Positions 41,773 through 50,915 of a stretch of 64,000 nucleotides of DNA are shown here, piece after piece. Each line of letters opens with the position of its first letter. The stretch's first letter is position 1. Origin of the DNA: SIG437 sp045648985. GTDB lineage: Bacteria > Bacillota > Clostridia > UBA1381 > UBA9506. The DNA is taken from assembly GCA_045648985.1 (NCBI GenBank), contig JAZROZ010000028.1:45542-109541 (forward strand), in the 5' to 3' direction. The notes beneath the pieces are model-generated. The model did no database searches and had not been told where the DNA came from. It saw only the letters and a program-made list of their open reading frames with translations. The translations under genes and the position numbers were made by a program.

Positions 41773-44700
41773 CTAATTTTTCTCTGTATGCAAGTGTTTA
41801 AATGCTTGTAATAAACTTTTAATACTTAAAAGAAGTGTTTTCTTTTCCTCAGCCGTTGCATTGAATGTAAAATATGGCTCTTTCCCTGCAGAAAACAGGA
41901 TTCTCCCGTTATATTTTGCTATTAATAAAGACAGCACTTCAAAATCGACATCTCCCCTGAAATAGAATAATATTCTGTCGTTTTTGTATGATACTTCGCG
42001 AATGCCTGTATCCATACATAACGCTTTAATCAGGGCCGCATCCAAAAGGGAAACTACACTTTTTGGCATATCTCCGAATCTGTCAGTTATCTCATCACAA
42101 ATATCAAAGTAATCTGTCTCCCCGCTAAGCGTTGTAATCTTCTTATACATATCAAGCCTTACGGTATGATTTTTAATATAGCTTGCAGGAATGTGTGCAG
42201 AGACAGGCAGGTCGATAACTGCAGGTTCTTCCTCTTTTACCTGATTTCCGGTTATTTCTCCAATGCTTTCCTCTAAAATACGGCAATACATTTCATATCC
42301 TACACTGTCCATATGTCCGTGCTGCTGGGCACCTAAGATATTTCCTGCACCCCTGATTTCTAAGTCTCTCATTGCAATTTTAAAGCCTGAACCAAACTCC
42401 GTAAATTCTTTTATTGCAGAGAGTCTTTTAACTGCTTCTTCTTTTAACATCTTGTCTTTTTTATAAAAGAGATAAGCAAATGCCCTCCTGTTAGACCTTC
42501 CTACACGGCCTCTTAACTGATATAACTGCGATAAGCCTAAGCGGTCTGCATCATCTATTATTATGGTGTTTACATTTGGTATGTCAAGACCTGTCTCGAT
42601 GATAGTTGTGCAAACCAAAACATCAATCTCACCCTCAAGCATTTCCATCATAATTTCTTCAAGCTCGCCTTCACCCATCTGTCCGTGAGCATATCTCACC
42701 TTAGCATCGGGAAGGCTTTCAGCTATTTTCTTTGCTTTTGTCGAGATTCCACCAACTCTGTTATGAAGATAATATACCTGACCACCTCTTGAAAGCTCCT
42801 TTTTAATTGCATCAATCACTATGCCCTCGTTATACTCTGCAACTATTGTAGAAACAGGATGCCTGTCTTCAGGTGGCTCGGATAATGTGCTCATATCTTT
42901 AATATTTACCATAGACATATGAAGTGTTCTTGGAATCGGTGTTGCAGAAAGTGTTAAAACATCTACGTTGTTTTTGATTTCCTTTATTCGTTCTTTATGT
43001 TTTACACCAAATCGCTGTTCTTCATCCACTACCAAAAGCCCAAGGTCGTGAAATTCAACGTCACTTCCTAAAAGTCTGTGAGTGCCGATTACGATATCTA
43101 TTTCTCCGCTTTTCAAGCCTTTTATTATTTTTTTCTGCTGGGCAGGTGTTTTAAACCGTGAAAGCAATTCTATTTTAATCGGATAATCTTTCATTCTGCT
43201 GACAAAAGTATTAAAGTGCTGCATTGTGAGTACCGTTGTAGGTGCAAGATATGCCACTTGTTTTGAGTCCATTACTGCTTTAAAAGCAGCACGCAGAGCG
43301 ACTTCAGTTTTTCCATAGCCAACATCGCCACAAAGGAGTCTGTCCATTGGACGCTCGCTTTCCATATCCTTTTTGACTTCTTCAATGCTTTTTAGCTGGT
43401 CATCCGTTTCCTCATATGGAAATTTTGCTTCAAACTCGGTCTGCCATGAGGTATCGGCTGAAAAAGAATATCCCTTTTGATGACTTCTTGCTGCATATAT
43501 TTTTATAAGCTCCTGGGCAAGCTCTTTTGTCGATTCCTTAACCCTGTTTTTTTGTCTTGCAAAGTCAGCACCACCCATTTTGTTTAAACGGAGTGTGCCT
43601 TCCTTTCCAATATATTTCTGCAAAAGCTCTAAATTATCACACGGCACATATAGAAAATCATCGCCACTATATTCTATTTTTAAATAATCCTTTAAAAATC
43701 CGTCAACTGTTAATGTGTCAAGACCAATATATCTTCCAATACCATGAACTTTGTGAACTATATAGTCGCCGGGCTTTAAATCGGTAAAGCTGTTTATTTT
43801 GCTTAATGAATCTGATTTTTTAAATCGTGTCTTTCTTTTTACACTTCTGCCAAAAAGCTCTTCATCACTTATTACGCAAAGCTTAATTTGCGGATAGTAA
43901 AATCCTTTTTTTAAAGAGCCTTCACAAACGTAAACTCTCCCTGATTCCAGATTATCCTCACTTCTTGAAATAATCAGTGCATTTATTCCTCTTTCTTTTA
44001 AGCTTTCTGTTATTCTTTCACTTTTCTCCTTGTTTTGAGCAGGGAGAATTACTGTATATTTATTATTTAACCATTCGGCCAGATCTTCGAAAAACAAATC
44101 GTTCATACCTGTATACGCACTATGAACACCTGTTGTAAAAGAAGCTGTTTTCTTTGGTTTGAAATCCTTTGGAGATTGCATCAGGGATGAAATGGCAATA
44201 AATTTTCGCTTCGTTAATTCTTTTATCGCTTCGTTATAGTCAAGGATATATCTTTCCTTCGGCTCTGATATAACCTCTTTTTCCATAAGAGCTTTGACGG
44301 TTTCATTAATATCCCACAAATATCCCTCTGCACGTTCTGAAATTGCTACGGGTTCATTAAAGAAAATTAAAGCATCATTATTAAAATATGATATTACGGA
44401 ATTCATATCATTTGATACAGTCTTTTCGGTTGCGGCAGTAACCGTTATTTTTTCAATATTTTGTATAGATGTCTGCTCTATGGCATCAAACTCACGAATT
44501 GAATCAATAAAATCACCAAAAAATTCAAGCCTGTATGGATTATCCGCCTCAGGAGAAAATACATCGACAATTCCACCACGAATGCTAAACTGTCCTTTTC
44601 CCTCAACCATATCTTCATGAGTATAGCCAAGCTTTACCAAACGTTTTGATAAGTCAGAAATTTTAAGCTCATCATCAACTGATATTTCAAATATAGACTC

Positions 44701-45108
44701 TACATAAGTATCAAAATCAATGGTAAACTGCAAAAGAGCATCAACAGACAACACAAAAACTATATCGTTGTGTGCATGAATTAACTTCTTTAGCGCAGAA
44801 AGTCGCTCATTAATGTATTCATTACTCTTAGCTAAGGCTTCATAATATTCAATTTCTTTTGATGGGTAAAAAATAGCTTTCTCACCATAGAAAAATTCTA
44901 AGTCACTATATATTTTTTTTGCATCATACTCACTTCCACATATTATTATTCCGTTTTGAGCTAAATTTCTGCATAGCGACGTGACAAGATGTGCTTTAGT
45001 CCCCCCTGATAGTCCTGCTATCTGCATTGGAAAGTCACCTTGTCTAATACTATCCTCTATTAAATTATACTCATCAGATTTTTTTAAAAGCTTTGCAAAA
45101 AAATCCAT
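41773..45108 (-). CDS. mfd: Transcription-repair coupling factor
   Basis: The 1,111-residue translocase removes stalled RNA polymerase and recruits UvrA. In order: a degenerate UvrB-like N-terminal part (to about 350), the RNA-polymerase-interaction domain (KPGDYIVHKVHGIGRYIGL, about 450), helicase domains with Walker A CGDVGYGKTEVA, DEEQRFG and SATPIPRT, the RG-type motif QLRGRVGRS, and the TRCF C-terminal domain. Length is normal. The start lies upstream of the ComEA-like gene's end by 31 bases. Confidence 0.97.
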   Translation of the reverse strand: MDFFAKLLKKSDEYNLIEDSIRQGDFPMQIAGLSGGTKAHLVTSLCRNLAQNGIIICGSEYDAKKIYSDLEFFYGEKAIFYPSKEIEYYEALAKSNEYINERLSALKKLIHAHNDIVFVLSVDALLQFTIDFDTYVESIFEISVDDELKISDLSKRLVKLGYTHEDMVEGKGQFSIRGGIVDVFSPEADNPYRLEFFGDFIDSIREFDAIEQTSIQNIEKITVTAATEKTVSNDMNSVISYFNNDALIFFNEPVAISERAEGYLWDINETVKALMEKEVISEPKERYILDYNEAIKELTKRKFIAISSLMQSPKDFKPKKTASFTTGVHSAYTGMNDLFFEDLAEWLNNKYTVILPAQNKEKSERITESLKERGINALIISRSEDNLESGRVYVCEGSLKKGFYYPQIKLCVISDEELFGRSVKRKTRFKKSDSLSKINSFTDLKPGDYIVHKVHGIGRYIGLDTLTVDGFLKDYLKIEYSGDDFLYVPCDNLELLQKYIGKEGTLRLNKMGGADFARQKNRVKESTKELAQELIKIYAARSHQKGYSFSADTSWQTEFEAKFPYEETDDQLKSIEEVKKDMESERPMDRLLCGDVGYGKTEVALRAAFKAVMDSKQVAYLAPTTVLTMQHFNTFVSRMKDYPIKIELLSRFKTPAQQKKIIKGLKSGEIDIVIGTHRLLGSDVEFHDLGLLVVDEEQRFGVKHKERIKEIKNNVDVLTLSATPIPRTLHMSMVNIKDMSTLSEPPEDRHPVSTIVAEYNEGIVIDAIKKELSRGGQVYYLHNRVGGISTKAKKIAESLPDAKVRYAHGQMGEGELEEIMMEMLEGEIDVLVCTTIIETGLDIPNVNTIIIDDADRLGLSQLYQLRGRVGRSNRRAFAYLFYKKDKMLKEEAVKRLSAIKEFTEFGSGFKIAMRDLEIRGAGNILGAQQHGHMDSVGYEMYCRILEESIGEITGNQVKEEEPAVIDLPVSAHIPASYIKNHTVRLDMYKKITTLSGETDYFDICDEITDRFGDMPKSVVSLLDAALIKALCMDTGIREVSYKNDRILFYFRGDVDFEVLSLLIAKYNGRILFSAGKEPYFTFNATAEEKKTLLLSIKSLLQAFKHLHTEKN

Positions 45109-45139
45109 TTCGGTTTATTTCCCCTATATATCAGATAAA

Positions 45140-45547
45140 TTATTCTACACAAATATGTTCTTTCATAGAAGAAAATTTCTTTTCTCCAATCCCTTCCACA
45201 TTCATTATATCCTCGATATTCTTAAAAGCAGATTCTTTCCTGTATTCTATGATTCTTTCTGCCATCTGCTCTCCAATACTTGGAATATCCATAAGGTCAT
45301 ATTTTGATGCGGTATTTATATTTATCAAGTATGCTTTATCCGCATTTTCGCTAAAAATATCATTTTCGTTTGTTTCTTCTATGCTATAGTCCTGTGCGAC
45401 TGACCCATCTTTATCATAATAAAGGCGCCCGCCATTCATCACTACAATAACTTCAGGCTCTATAAATATAGAACAAAGCAAGATCGTGACTAAGACTGAC
45501 AGAACTATTCCAAGAAAGTAGCCTGCTTTTTTAAGCCTATCATCCAC
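45140..45547 (-). CDS. ComEA-like helix-hairpin-helix protein
   Basis: The 135-residue protein has one membrane helix (about 7-27) and a C-terminal HhH DNA-binding pair (ININTASKYDLMDIPSIGEQMAERIIEYR, split here, and NVEGIGEKKFSSMK). This is the layout of ComEA, the surface DNA receptor of transformation, though the usual soluble SLBB-type domain is reduced to a short acidic linker. GTG at 45547 has GGGGGGA six bases upstream; the ATG at 45562 has none. Together with the broken comM it raises the question of competence in this strain. Confidence 0.85.
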   Translation of the reverse strand: MDDRLKKAGYFLGIVLSVLVTILLCSIFIEPEVIVVMNGGRLYYDKDGSVAQDYSIEETNENDIFSENADKAYLININTASKYDLMDIPSIGEQMAERIIEYRKESAFKNIEDIMNVEGIGEKKFSSMKEHICVE

Positions 45548-45569
45548 TAAAAATCCCCCCATATTATTT

Positions 45570-47018
45570 TTAGTCTTCTTTTACAACTGTCAAGCAATCT
45601 CCTTCAATTCCGGAAATATTCGCTCCTTCTTCTTGTAGTTTTTTAATATGTTCAATATGTTCTGTCTTTATTATTTCTCCCGGCATAAAAAGAGGGATAC
45701 ACGGTGGAAAGGAAATTACGTCGCGCGCCGCAATCTTTCCAGTTGCATCACTAAGCTTAACTTTTTGTGTTTCCTTTTTCACAATATCTCTTGGAGTATT
45801 TATACAAACACTCTCAAAAGGCACCTGATAATCACATTTTTCTCTTTTATGCTTGGCATCAGGAAGTGAAGCTATATAATTAATTGCATCTAAAAGGCAA
45901 GAAAAGTCATATTTGCTGTTTCCCCATGAAACAATTAATAATACATAATTATGCTGCACCATCTCACAATATATTCCAAATTTTTCTTCAAGCTTTTTTG
46001 ATACGAATATTCCGTCGAATCCCTTTTCAGAAAAATCAAGAATTATTTTAAAAGGGTCATCAAATGTCTTTATATATTTACTCTGTGGAATCTGTTTTAA
46101 AACTTTTTCAGTCAGTTTTTCTCCCTTAATCTTGCTGAAATCAAGTGCATTTTCCATAGCACACATCAAAACATATGATGGACTTGTCGTCTGAAACATA
46201 TTTACTGCGCTTTGTAGTCTTTCCCTGTCTATCTTACATCTTCCAAGATTTAAAACAGCGGTCTGGTTTGGAGATGGAAGTGTCTTGTGAAGGCTTACAA
46301 CACTAATGTCTGCACCTTGTTTTATAGCTCCTTTGGGAAACTTTTCTGAAAAAGGGAAGTGTGCACCATGCGCCTCATCGCATAAAAGAAGCGCACCATA
46401 ATTATGAGCAATTTCCGAAATCTTTTTAACATCACTTACAATCCCATAATAAGTAGGAGAAGTTATAAACACACCTTTGCAATCCGGATTATCAAGAAAA
46501 GCTTTTTCTATTTTATCAGCGTCAGCACCACACGATAAGCCACAATCGTTTATCTTAGGAGCAACGTAAATTGGCTTAACTCCTGAAAATATCATGGCAT
46601 TAATCACACTTTTATGGCATTCCCTGCTGACTATAACCTTGTCCCCATCTTTAAAACAGGCAAAAAACATAGCAAGAATTCCACAAGTCGCGCCATTAAC
46701 AAGAAAAAAAGAGTGCTTGGCACCATAAATCTTTGCTGCTTCTTCTTCAGCAGTTTTTAAAAAAGTCTGAGGATTTTGCAAACAATCTGTGTCGGAAAGC
46801 TCTGTTGTGTCAAACTTCCAGATGTTCTTCTTTGCCGCTTTCCCCAAAAAACTATCTTTTAAATCAAAAATCCTACCCTTTTTATTTAAAAGTCCTGCGT
46901 TCTGGTTAGGTATTGTTTCCTTTGAAGCAAAAAGATACTTCCCACCTTTGTGTCCGGGCATATGAAAAGAAACCTTTTCTCTATTTAAATGTTCTTGAAG
47001 TTTTTCAATAATGCTCAT
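45570..47018 (-). CDS. Orn/Lys/Arg decarboxylase family PLP enzyme
   Basis: The 482-residue fold-type I PLP enzyme removes CO2 from a basic amino acid in polyamine synthesis. It has FHMPGHKGG at the N-terminus, GATCGILAMFFA, the cofactor Asp in LLCDEAHGAH, the PLP Lys in SLHKTLPSPNQTA, and the C-terminal PCIPLFMPGE. This is the short SpeA/YaaO-like Gram-positive form. Substrate (Arg, Lys or Orn) is not certain. The start at 47018 is chosen for the family N-terminus and a weak GGAAG; 47039 is possible. Confidence 0.9.
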   Translation of the reverse strand: MSIIEKLQEHLNREKVSFHMPGHKGGKYLFASKETIPNQNAGLLNKKGRIFDLKDSFLGKAAKKNIWKFDTTELSDTDCLQNPQTFLKTAEEEAAKIYGAKHSFFLVNGATCGILAMFFACFKDGDKVIVSRECHKSVINAMIFSGVKPIYVAPKINDCGLSCGADADKIEKAFLDNPDCKGVFITSPTYYGIVSDVKKISEIAHNYGALLLCDEAHGAHFPFSEKFPKGAIKQGADISVVSLHKTLPSPNQTAVLNLGRCKIDRERLQSAVNMFQTTSPSYVLMCAMENALDFSKIKGEKLTEKVLKQIPQSKYIKTFDDPFKIILDFSEKGFDGIFVSKKLEEKFGIYCEMVQHNYVLLIVSWGNSKYDFSCLLDAINYIASLPDAKHKREKCDYQVPFESVCINTPRDIVKKETQKVKLSDATGKIAARDVISFPPCIPLFMPGEIIKTEHIEHIKKLQEEGANISGIEGDCLTVVKED

Positions 47019-47157
47019 TTTATGCATCTTCCATTCCATATGTTTTACAACACGCTTGGTCGCAGTATCTCAGCATGTCCCATATATAAAAAAATAAGCT
47101 CCTCTGAGCTTAAATTATTTACATACCTTGTTTGATGACGTTTCCCTTTACCGTTCT

Positions 47158-47252
47158 AATTCTCTGCAATCCCAATTCCTTATCATTCCAATTATCTCTA
47201 TTCTAATTCTCTGCTATTCCAATTCTCTGCAGTCCCAATGCTTTGCTGTTCC
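47158..47252. repeat. Degenerate 16-bp tandem array, six units
   Basis: Units of the form AATTCTCTGCTATTCC start at 47158, 47174, 47190 (15 bases), 47205, 47221 and 47237, with a partial seventh. Units four and five share 13 of 16 positions. It lies between the decarboxylase start and the dockerin gene's end. Confidence 0.65.
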
Positions 47253-47309
47253 AATTGTAATCCTAACTTACGTACTAGCCACAAAATCTTTCCCCTAAAT
47301 AGAAAATCA

Positions 47310-47335
47310 GGCTCCCACACCCAAGTATGGGAGCC
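47310..47335 (-). terminator. Terminator after the dockerin gene
   Basis: GGCTCCCA (47310-47317) pairs with 47328-47335, and the minus transcript then runs into TGATTTTCTATTT. It lies 20 bases past the stop codon. Confidence 0.65.
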
Positions 47336-47355
47336 CGTAAACTACAAAATCTAAA

Positions 47356-48189
47356 TTATGCTTCCGGTACTACAGGAAGAACTGTGTCAACTTTACCAAA
47401 GTTACCGACTATGAAAGCAATATCGTTTACACCAATAATTCCATCATCATTAATGTCAGAATTTTCTGTCTGACTACTAATTGCTTTTCCAAAATCACCA
47501 ACAACTACTGGAACGTCATTTACACCGACAATACCATTTGCATCAGCATCTCCCTCATAAAGAGTATATACTGTTCCTGCCACTAAGGTTGAAATATCTA
47601 CATTATTATGAGTATACTTTGTGTGAGCTGGTTTTGTAATCTTCAATGTATATGTTCCAACTGGAGCAGTGATTGAGAAAGCACCTGTTGTAGCATCAGC
47701 TGTAACAGGATCAACTGCGTTTTCACCTTCAGCATTTAATAAAGCAACTGTAGCACTTGTTATGTTACCAGCTTTTGTTACAGTACCTGTAACAGTAACA
47801 TCATCATTTTCTTCCTCTTCCACTACAGAGATTGTACCTGCTTCAATGGGAGTAGCTAATTTTTCTCCACCAACAAAAACATAGTATACTGTTTCACCTG
47901 TGGGATCTTCTTTTGGAAGATAGCCGTCGCCATCGTCTCCGCCTTTGAATACGTAAACCCCATTTTCATCAGCTGTTGTCTGATCAATGTACTGAATGCT
48001 TGAAACACTGATCGGCTCACCTGTAACAGCAACCACTGTCATCATACTTCCAGCATAAGCAACATCGCTTCCTGATGTTATCCATTTGCCGTTGTCTTGT
48101 AACTCTGTTGTAGGTGTAGCAGCAAATGCTGAAACTGACATTGCAGCAAGCATCGCAAACACAACAACCACACTTAATAATTTTTTCAT
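47356..48189 (-). CDS. Secreted protein with carboxypeptidase-regulatory-like and dockerin domains
   Basis: The 277-residue protein has a signal peptide cleaved near residue 23 (SAFA-AT), an unassigned N-terminal domain (24-125), an acidic linker, a beta-sandwich resembling carboxypeptidase regulatory domains (about 130-205: GTVTKAGNITSATVALLN, APVGTYTLKI), and a C-terminal type I dockerin with two calcium loops (214-225 DADANGIVGVND and 245-256 DINDDGIIGVND). A dockerin binds a cohesin, so it is expected to attach to another surface or secreted protein; the adjacent gene is a candidate partner. No catalytic domain is seen. Confidence 0.88.
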   Translation of the reverse strand: MKKLLSVVVVFAMLAAMSVSAFAATPTTELQDNGKWITSGSDVAYAGSMMTVVAVTGEPISVSSIQYIDQTTADENGVYVFKGGDDGDGYLPKEDPTGETVYYVFVGGEKLATPIEAGTISVVEEEENDDVTVTGTVTKAGNITSATVALLNAEGENAVDPVTADATTGAFSITAPVGTYTLKITKPAHTKYTHNNVDISTLVAGTVYTLYEGDADANGIVGVNDVPVVVGDFGKAISSQTENSDINDDGIIGVNDIAFIVGNFGKVDTVLPVVPEA

Positions 48190-48269
48190 TTTTCTTTTCC
48201 CCTTTCTTTTTAAAAAGAATAATATTATTTTATTATAAACATTATTATAATACTAAATTAACTACTTGA

Positions 48270-49448
48270 TTACTTAGCCACATCTATTTTTATATCACGA
48301 ACAAGTTCAGAAATAATCATTAAAGCAGCAGGTAGAATACTCTTTTCTGCATCTCCCTCAGGATCCCACGGTCTGTCTTTGGGTGTTACGATTACTAATG
48401 CTCTTGCTTCATCCCAATGAACTGCTTTTCCAAGTGCTTCACTTACAAATCTTACAGGAACTATTGTTCTGTCTTCTTTTATAAACGGAGCAACATCCAT
48501 TTCCCTTTCTTCTCCATTTACTGTGTATGTAGTCTTGCCAATATTCATTACAATTTCATTCTTATCAAGGATAATTGTAATTTCCTGTTCATCAGCCTTC
48601 CAGTTAACATTTGCTCCAAAGGCTTCTCCGACAAATCTTAATGGAATAAATGTTCTGTCTACTTCAATAAACGGAACTACATTCTTATTATTATCATCTA
48701 TCCACTTTAGGAATCCATCATCTACTGCAGCATAATTTCCTATGTTTAAAATTAAGCTATCAACAAGCCTTGCTTCTCTTTTTTGCTCAAGCGTTGGCTC
48801 AGGTTTAACAGGAGCAAACACAATAGGCTTAATCTCTTTTCCTATACTTTCTGGTAAAACAAAAGAAAAGTTAATTGTTAAATCTTCTGAGGCATTGGCT
48901 AAAATTGCCTCCTTAGGATATACCACACTACCATAATCTAAAACTTCGAATGAAGGATCTTCTTTTTTTAAGAACTTCATCGAGAAATCATAAAGCTTAA
49001 ATCCCTCTTCGCCCGCTGTAATATTTGCCTTTTCGTCTGTTAATTTTGATGGCATACTATAAACTGCCATCCTCAACCTACCATCCGTATTTGACACTGC
49101 ATTATATGTGACAAGCTCAATAAACTTATGTGTACCTGCTTCTGTTTCAAATGGATAAAGCGTTGCCACTTTATCAAATTCTTCAGTTGGCTGTTTTGTT
49201 TCCTTATCCACAAACTGCAAAACAGTATTGTCAAAAGAGAAACCAAACTGTGCTCCTGCAAAAGTTGCATTATAAATTATCAGTGAAGCAGTTGCAAAAC
49301 CATCGTTATCAGGTTCTGATAAAACAAACTTAACCTCAGGCATTTTCTCTTCTGCTACCTCTTCTGCCAAAACTATTTGACACATCGAAAGCATAAGCAT
49401 CAAAGCTGCCATTATAATAGAAATTATTTTTTTACTTGTTGCCTTCAT
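48270..49448 (-). CDS. Secreted protein with cohesin-like domain and stalk (copper amine oxidase-like) repeats
   Basis: The 392-residue protein has a signal peptide (cleavage near residue 28, VLA-EE), then a domain of about 170 residues whose start (ATASLIIYNATFAGAQFGFSFDN with a VLQF strand) resembles cohesins. Two stalk-domain repeats follow near 255-345 (FIEVDRTFIPLRFVGEAFGANVNW and FIKEDRTIVPVRFVSEALGKAVHW). The ATG at 49448 has GGAGG six bases upstream. It is followed by the dockerin gene after 80 bases, probably in one transcript. Cohesin assignment is tentative. Confidence 0.82.
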   Translation of the reverse strand: MKATSKKIISIIMAALMLMLSMCQIVLAEEVAEEKMPEVKFVLSEPDNDGFATASLIIYNATFAGAQFGFSFDNTVLQFVDKETKQPTEEFDKVATLYPFETEAGTHKFIELVTYNAVSNTDGRLRMAVYSMPSKLTDEKANITAGEEGFKLYDFSMKFLKKEDPSFEVLDYGSVVYPKEAILANASEDLTINFSFVLPESIGKEIKPIVFAPVKPEPTLEQKREARLVDSLILNIGNYAAVDDGFLKWIDDNNKNVVPFIEVDRTFIPLRFVGEAFGANVNWKADEQEITIILDKNEIVMNIGKTTYTVNGEEREMDVAPFIKEDRTIVPVRFVSEALGKAVHWDEARALVIVTPKDRPWDPEGDAEKSILPAALMIISELVRDIKIDVAK

Positions 49449-49635
49449 AAGTACCTCCAACTCTCTGTATTAGAATAAAATACAAACATCTTATTTCATA
49501 ATACAATTCAGGTATTTTAATTTTATCACACTTTTTTTAAAAATGCTACTGTTTTTTTAAAATTTTTTCAAATTATTTCTTTTTGGTGCAATATTAATAA
49601 TAATCGATATACATTTTTTGTAAATTTTGCATAAA

Positions 49636-50766
49636 TCAGTATGTCACTTCAAAGTTTATTTGTTGTCTTTTCAGCCAAACCGAAAGGACGAGTCCTATTG
49701 CCATAAAGTTAGTAGCTACTGACGATCCGCCATAGCTTAGAAAGGGAAGTGGAATTCCCGTAACAGGCATTAATCCAATACACATAAAAACGTTCTCTAT
49801 CATATGAAACATAAACATAGCAGCTATTCCAACGCAAAGGAACATTCCCGAATCGTTTCTTGCACGGAGCGCTATATAAAAACATCTAATAACGAGAATA
49901 ACAAGCAAAAGAACAATAAAAACTGTTCCAATAAATCCAAACTCCTCGCCAATAACACCAAAAATAAAATCTGTATCCTTTTCCGGAAGAAGACCAAGCT
50001 GATTCTGCGGTCCTGAAAGATATCCTCTTCCCAAAAATTCACCTGAACCAATAGCCATTTTGGATTGGGAGACCTGATAACCATATCCTGAAGCATCCCT
50101 CTCGGGATTTAAAAAAACAAGGATTCTTTCCTTTTGATATGGCTGCATAAAGCCAAACCACGACACAGGAGCTAAGATACATGCTCCGCCTACGGCGGCT
50201 AATATATATTTAAAAGAAAGACCTCCTACAAAAAGCATCATAAAAAACATAAATGCAAAAACCATAGCTGTTCCCGTGTCATTTTGCAGAAAAACCAGTC
50301 CTGCAAGTACCGCAAAATGAAGAAATAACTTCAAAAGCACTGAAAACTTGTTGATGTTTTCCCTGACAGAAGCCAAATGCGAAGAAAATGTTATACAAAA
50401 AGCAAGCTTTACAATCTCTGAAGGCTGGATACCTATTGGACCAAACCTGATCCAACTGTTCGCACCTGTTTCTTCCTTTCCCTCACCAAAGAAAAGTACA
50501 AAAACAAGAACCAAAATACTTGCAATATAAATATATTTTGTAAATCGCGAATAAGTGCTGTAATCTATAGAAGATATTATAAGCATCATAACCACACCTA
50601 AAACAATAGCGGCAAATTGCACGATGACCTGTCTTGTAGCAGAATCGCTGTTTTTTGTAGCTGAATAAATTGCGATAAGACCGCATACTGCTAAAATGGC
50701 GACTGTTCCAATAAGGAAAAAGTCAAGTTTTTTTAAAAAGGCAAGTCTTTTCTTTATCTCTGTCAT
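49636..50766 (-). CDS. rodA: RodA/FtsW-family peptidoglycan glycosyltransferase
   Basis: The 376-residue SEDS protein polymerises lipid II with a partner penicillin-binding protein. About ten membrane helices and the conserved EIVKLAFCI, FLQNDTGTAMVF (with catalytic Asp), FIFGVIGEEFGFIG and GIPLPFLSYGGSS are visible. Motifs and length fit RodA best; FtsW or SpoVE cannot be excluded. The ATG at 50766 follows GAGGAG. It is monocistronic. Confidence 0.92.
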   Translation of the reverse strand: MTEIKKRLAFLKKLDFFLIGTVAILAVCGLIAIYSATKNSDSATRQVIVQFAAIVLGVVMMLIISSIDYSTYSRFTKYIYIASILVLVFVLFFGEGKEETGANSWIRFGPIGIQPSEIVKLAFCITFSSHLASVRENINKFSVLLKLFLHFAVLAGLVFLQNDTGTAMVFAFMFFMMLFVGGLSFKYILAAVGGACILAPVSWFGFMQPYQKERILVFLNPERDASGYGYQVSQSKMAIGSGEFLGRGYLSGPQNQLGLLPEKDTDFIFGVIGEEFGFIGTVFIVLLLVILVIRCFYIALRARNDSGMFLCVGIAAMFMFHMIENVFMCIGLMPVTGIPLPFLSYGGSSVATNFMAIGLVLSVWLKRQQINFEVTY

Positions 50767-50862
50767 TTTTTTCTCCTCAAAGTAATAATATGACATAATT
50801 ATACTACGTTTTTTTTAAAAGGTAAAGCTTTTTTCTTATATTATCTTTATGTCACAATACAA

Positions 50863-50894
50863 AAATCCCACAAAGAAAAATCTCTGCGGGATTT
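50863..50894 (-). terminator. Terminator after htrA
   Basis: AAATCCC (50863-50869) pairs with GGGATTT (50888-50894), followed on the minus strand by TTTTTGTATT. It lies 22 bases after the htrA stop. Confidence 0.6.
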
Positions 50895-50915
50895 ATTATA
50901 AACTAAAAAATTTTT

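Larger units (their letters stand above)
47019..47355. other. 337-bp intergenic region with a tandem array
   Basis: The gap holds the 16-bp degenerate tandem array at 47158-47252 and the terminator at 47310-47335. I see no convincing promoter for the decarboxylase and no coding frame. Confidence 0.6.

Noticed and set aside
47158..47252. 16-bp array as plasmid-type iterons of a replication origin
   Set aside because: No replication initiator gene is nearby and the units are degenerate; the surroundings are ordinary chromosomal genes.
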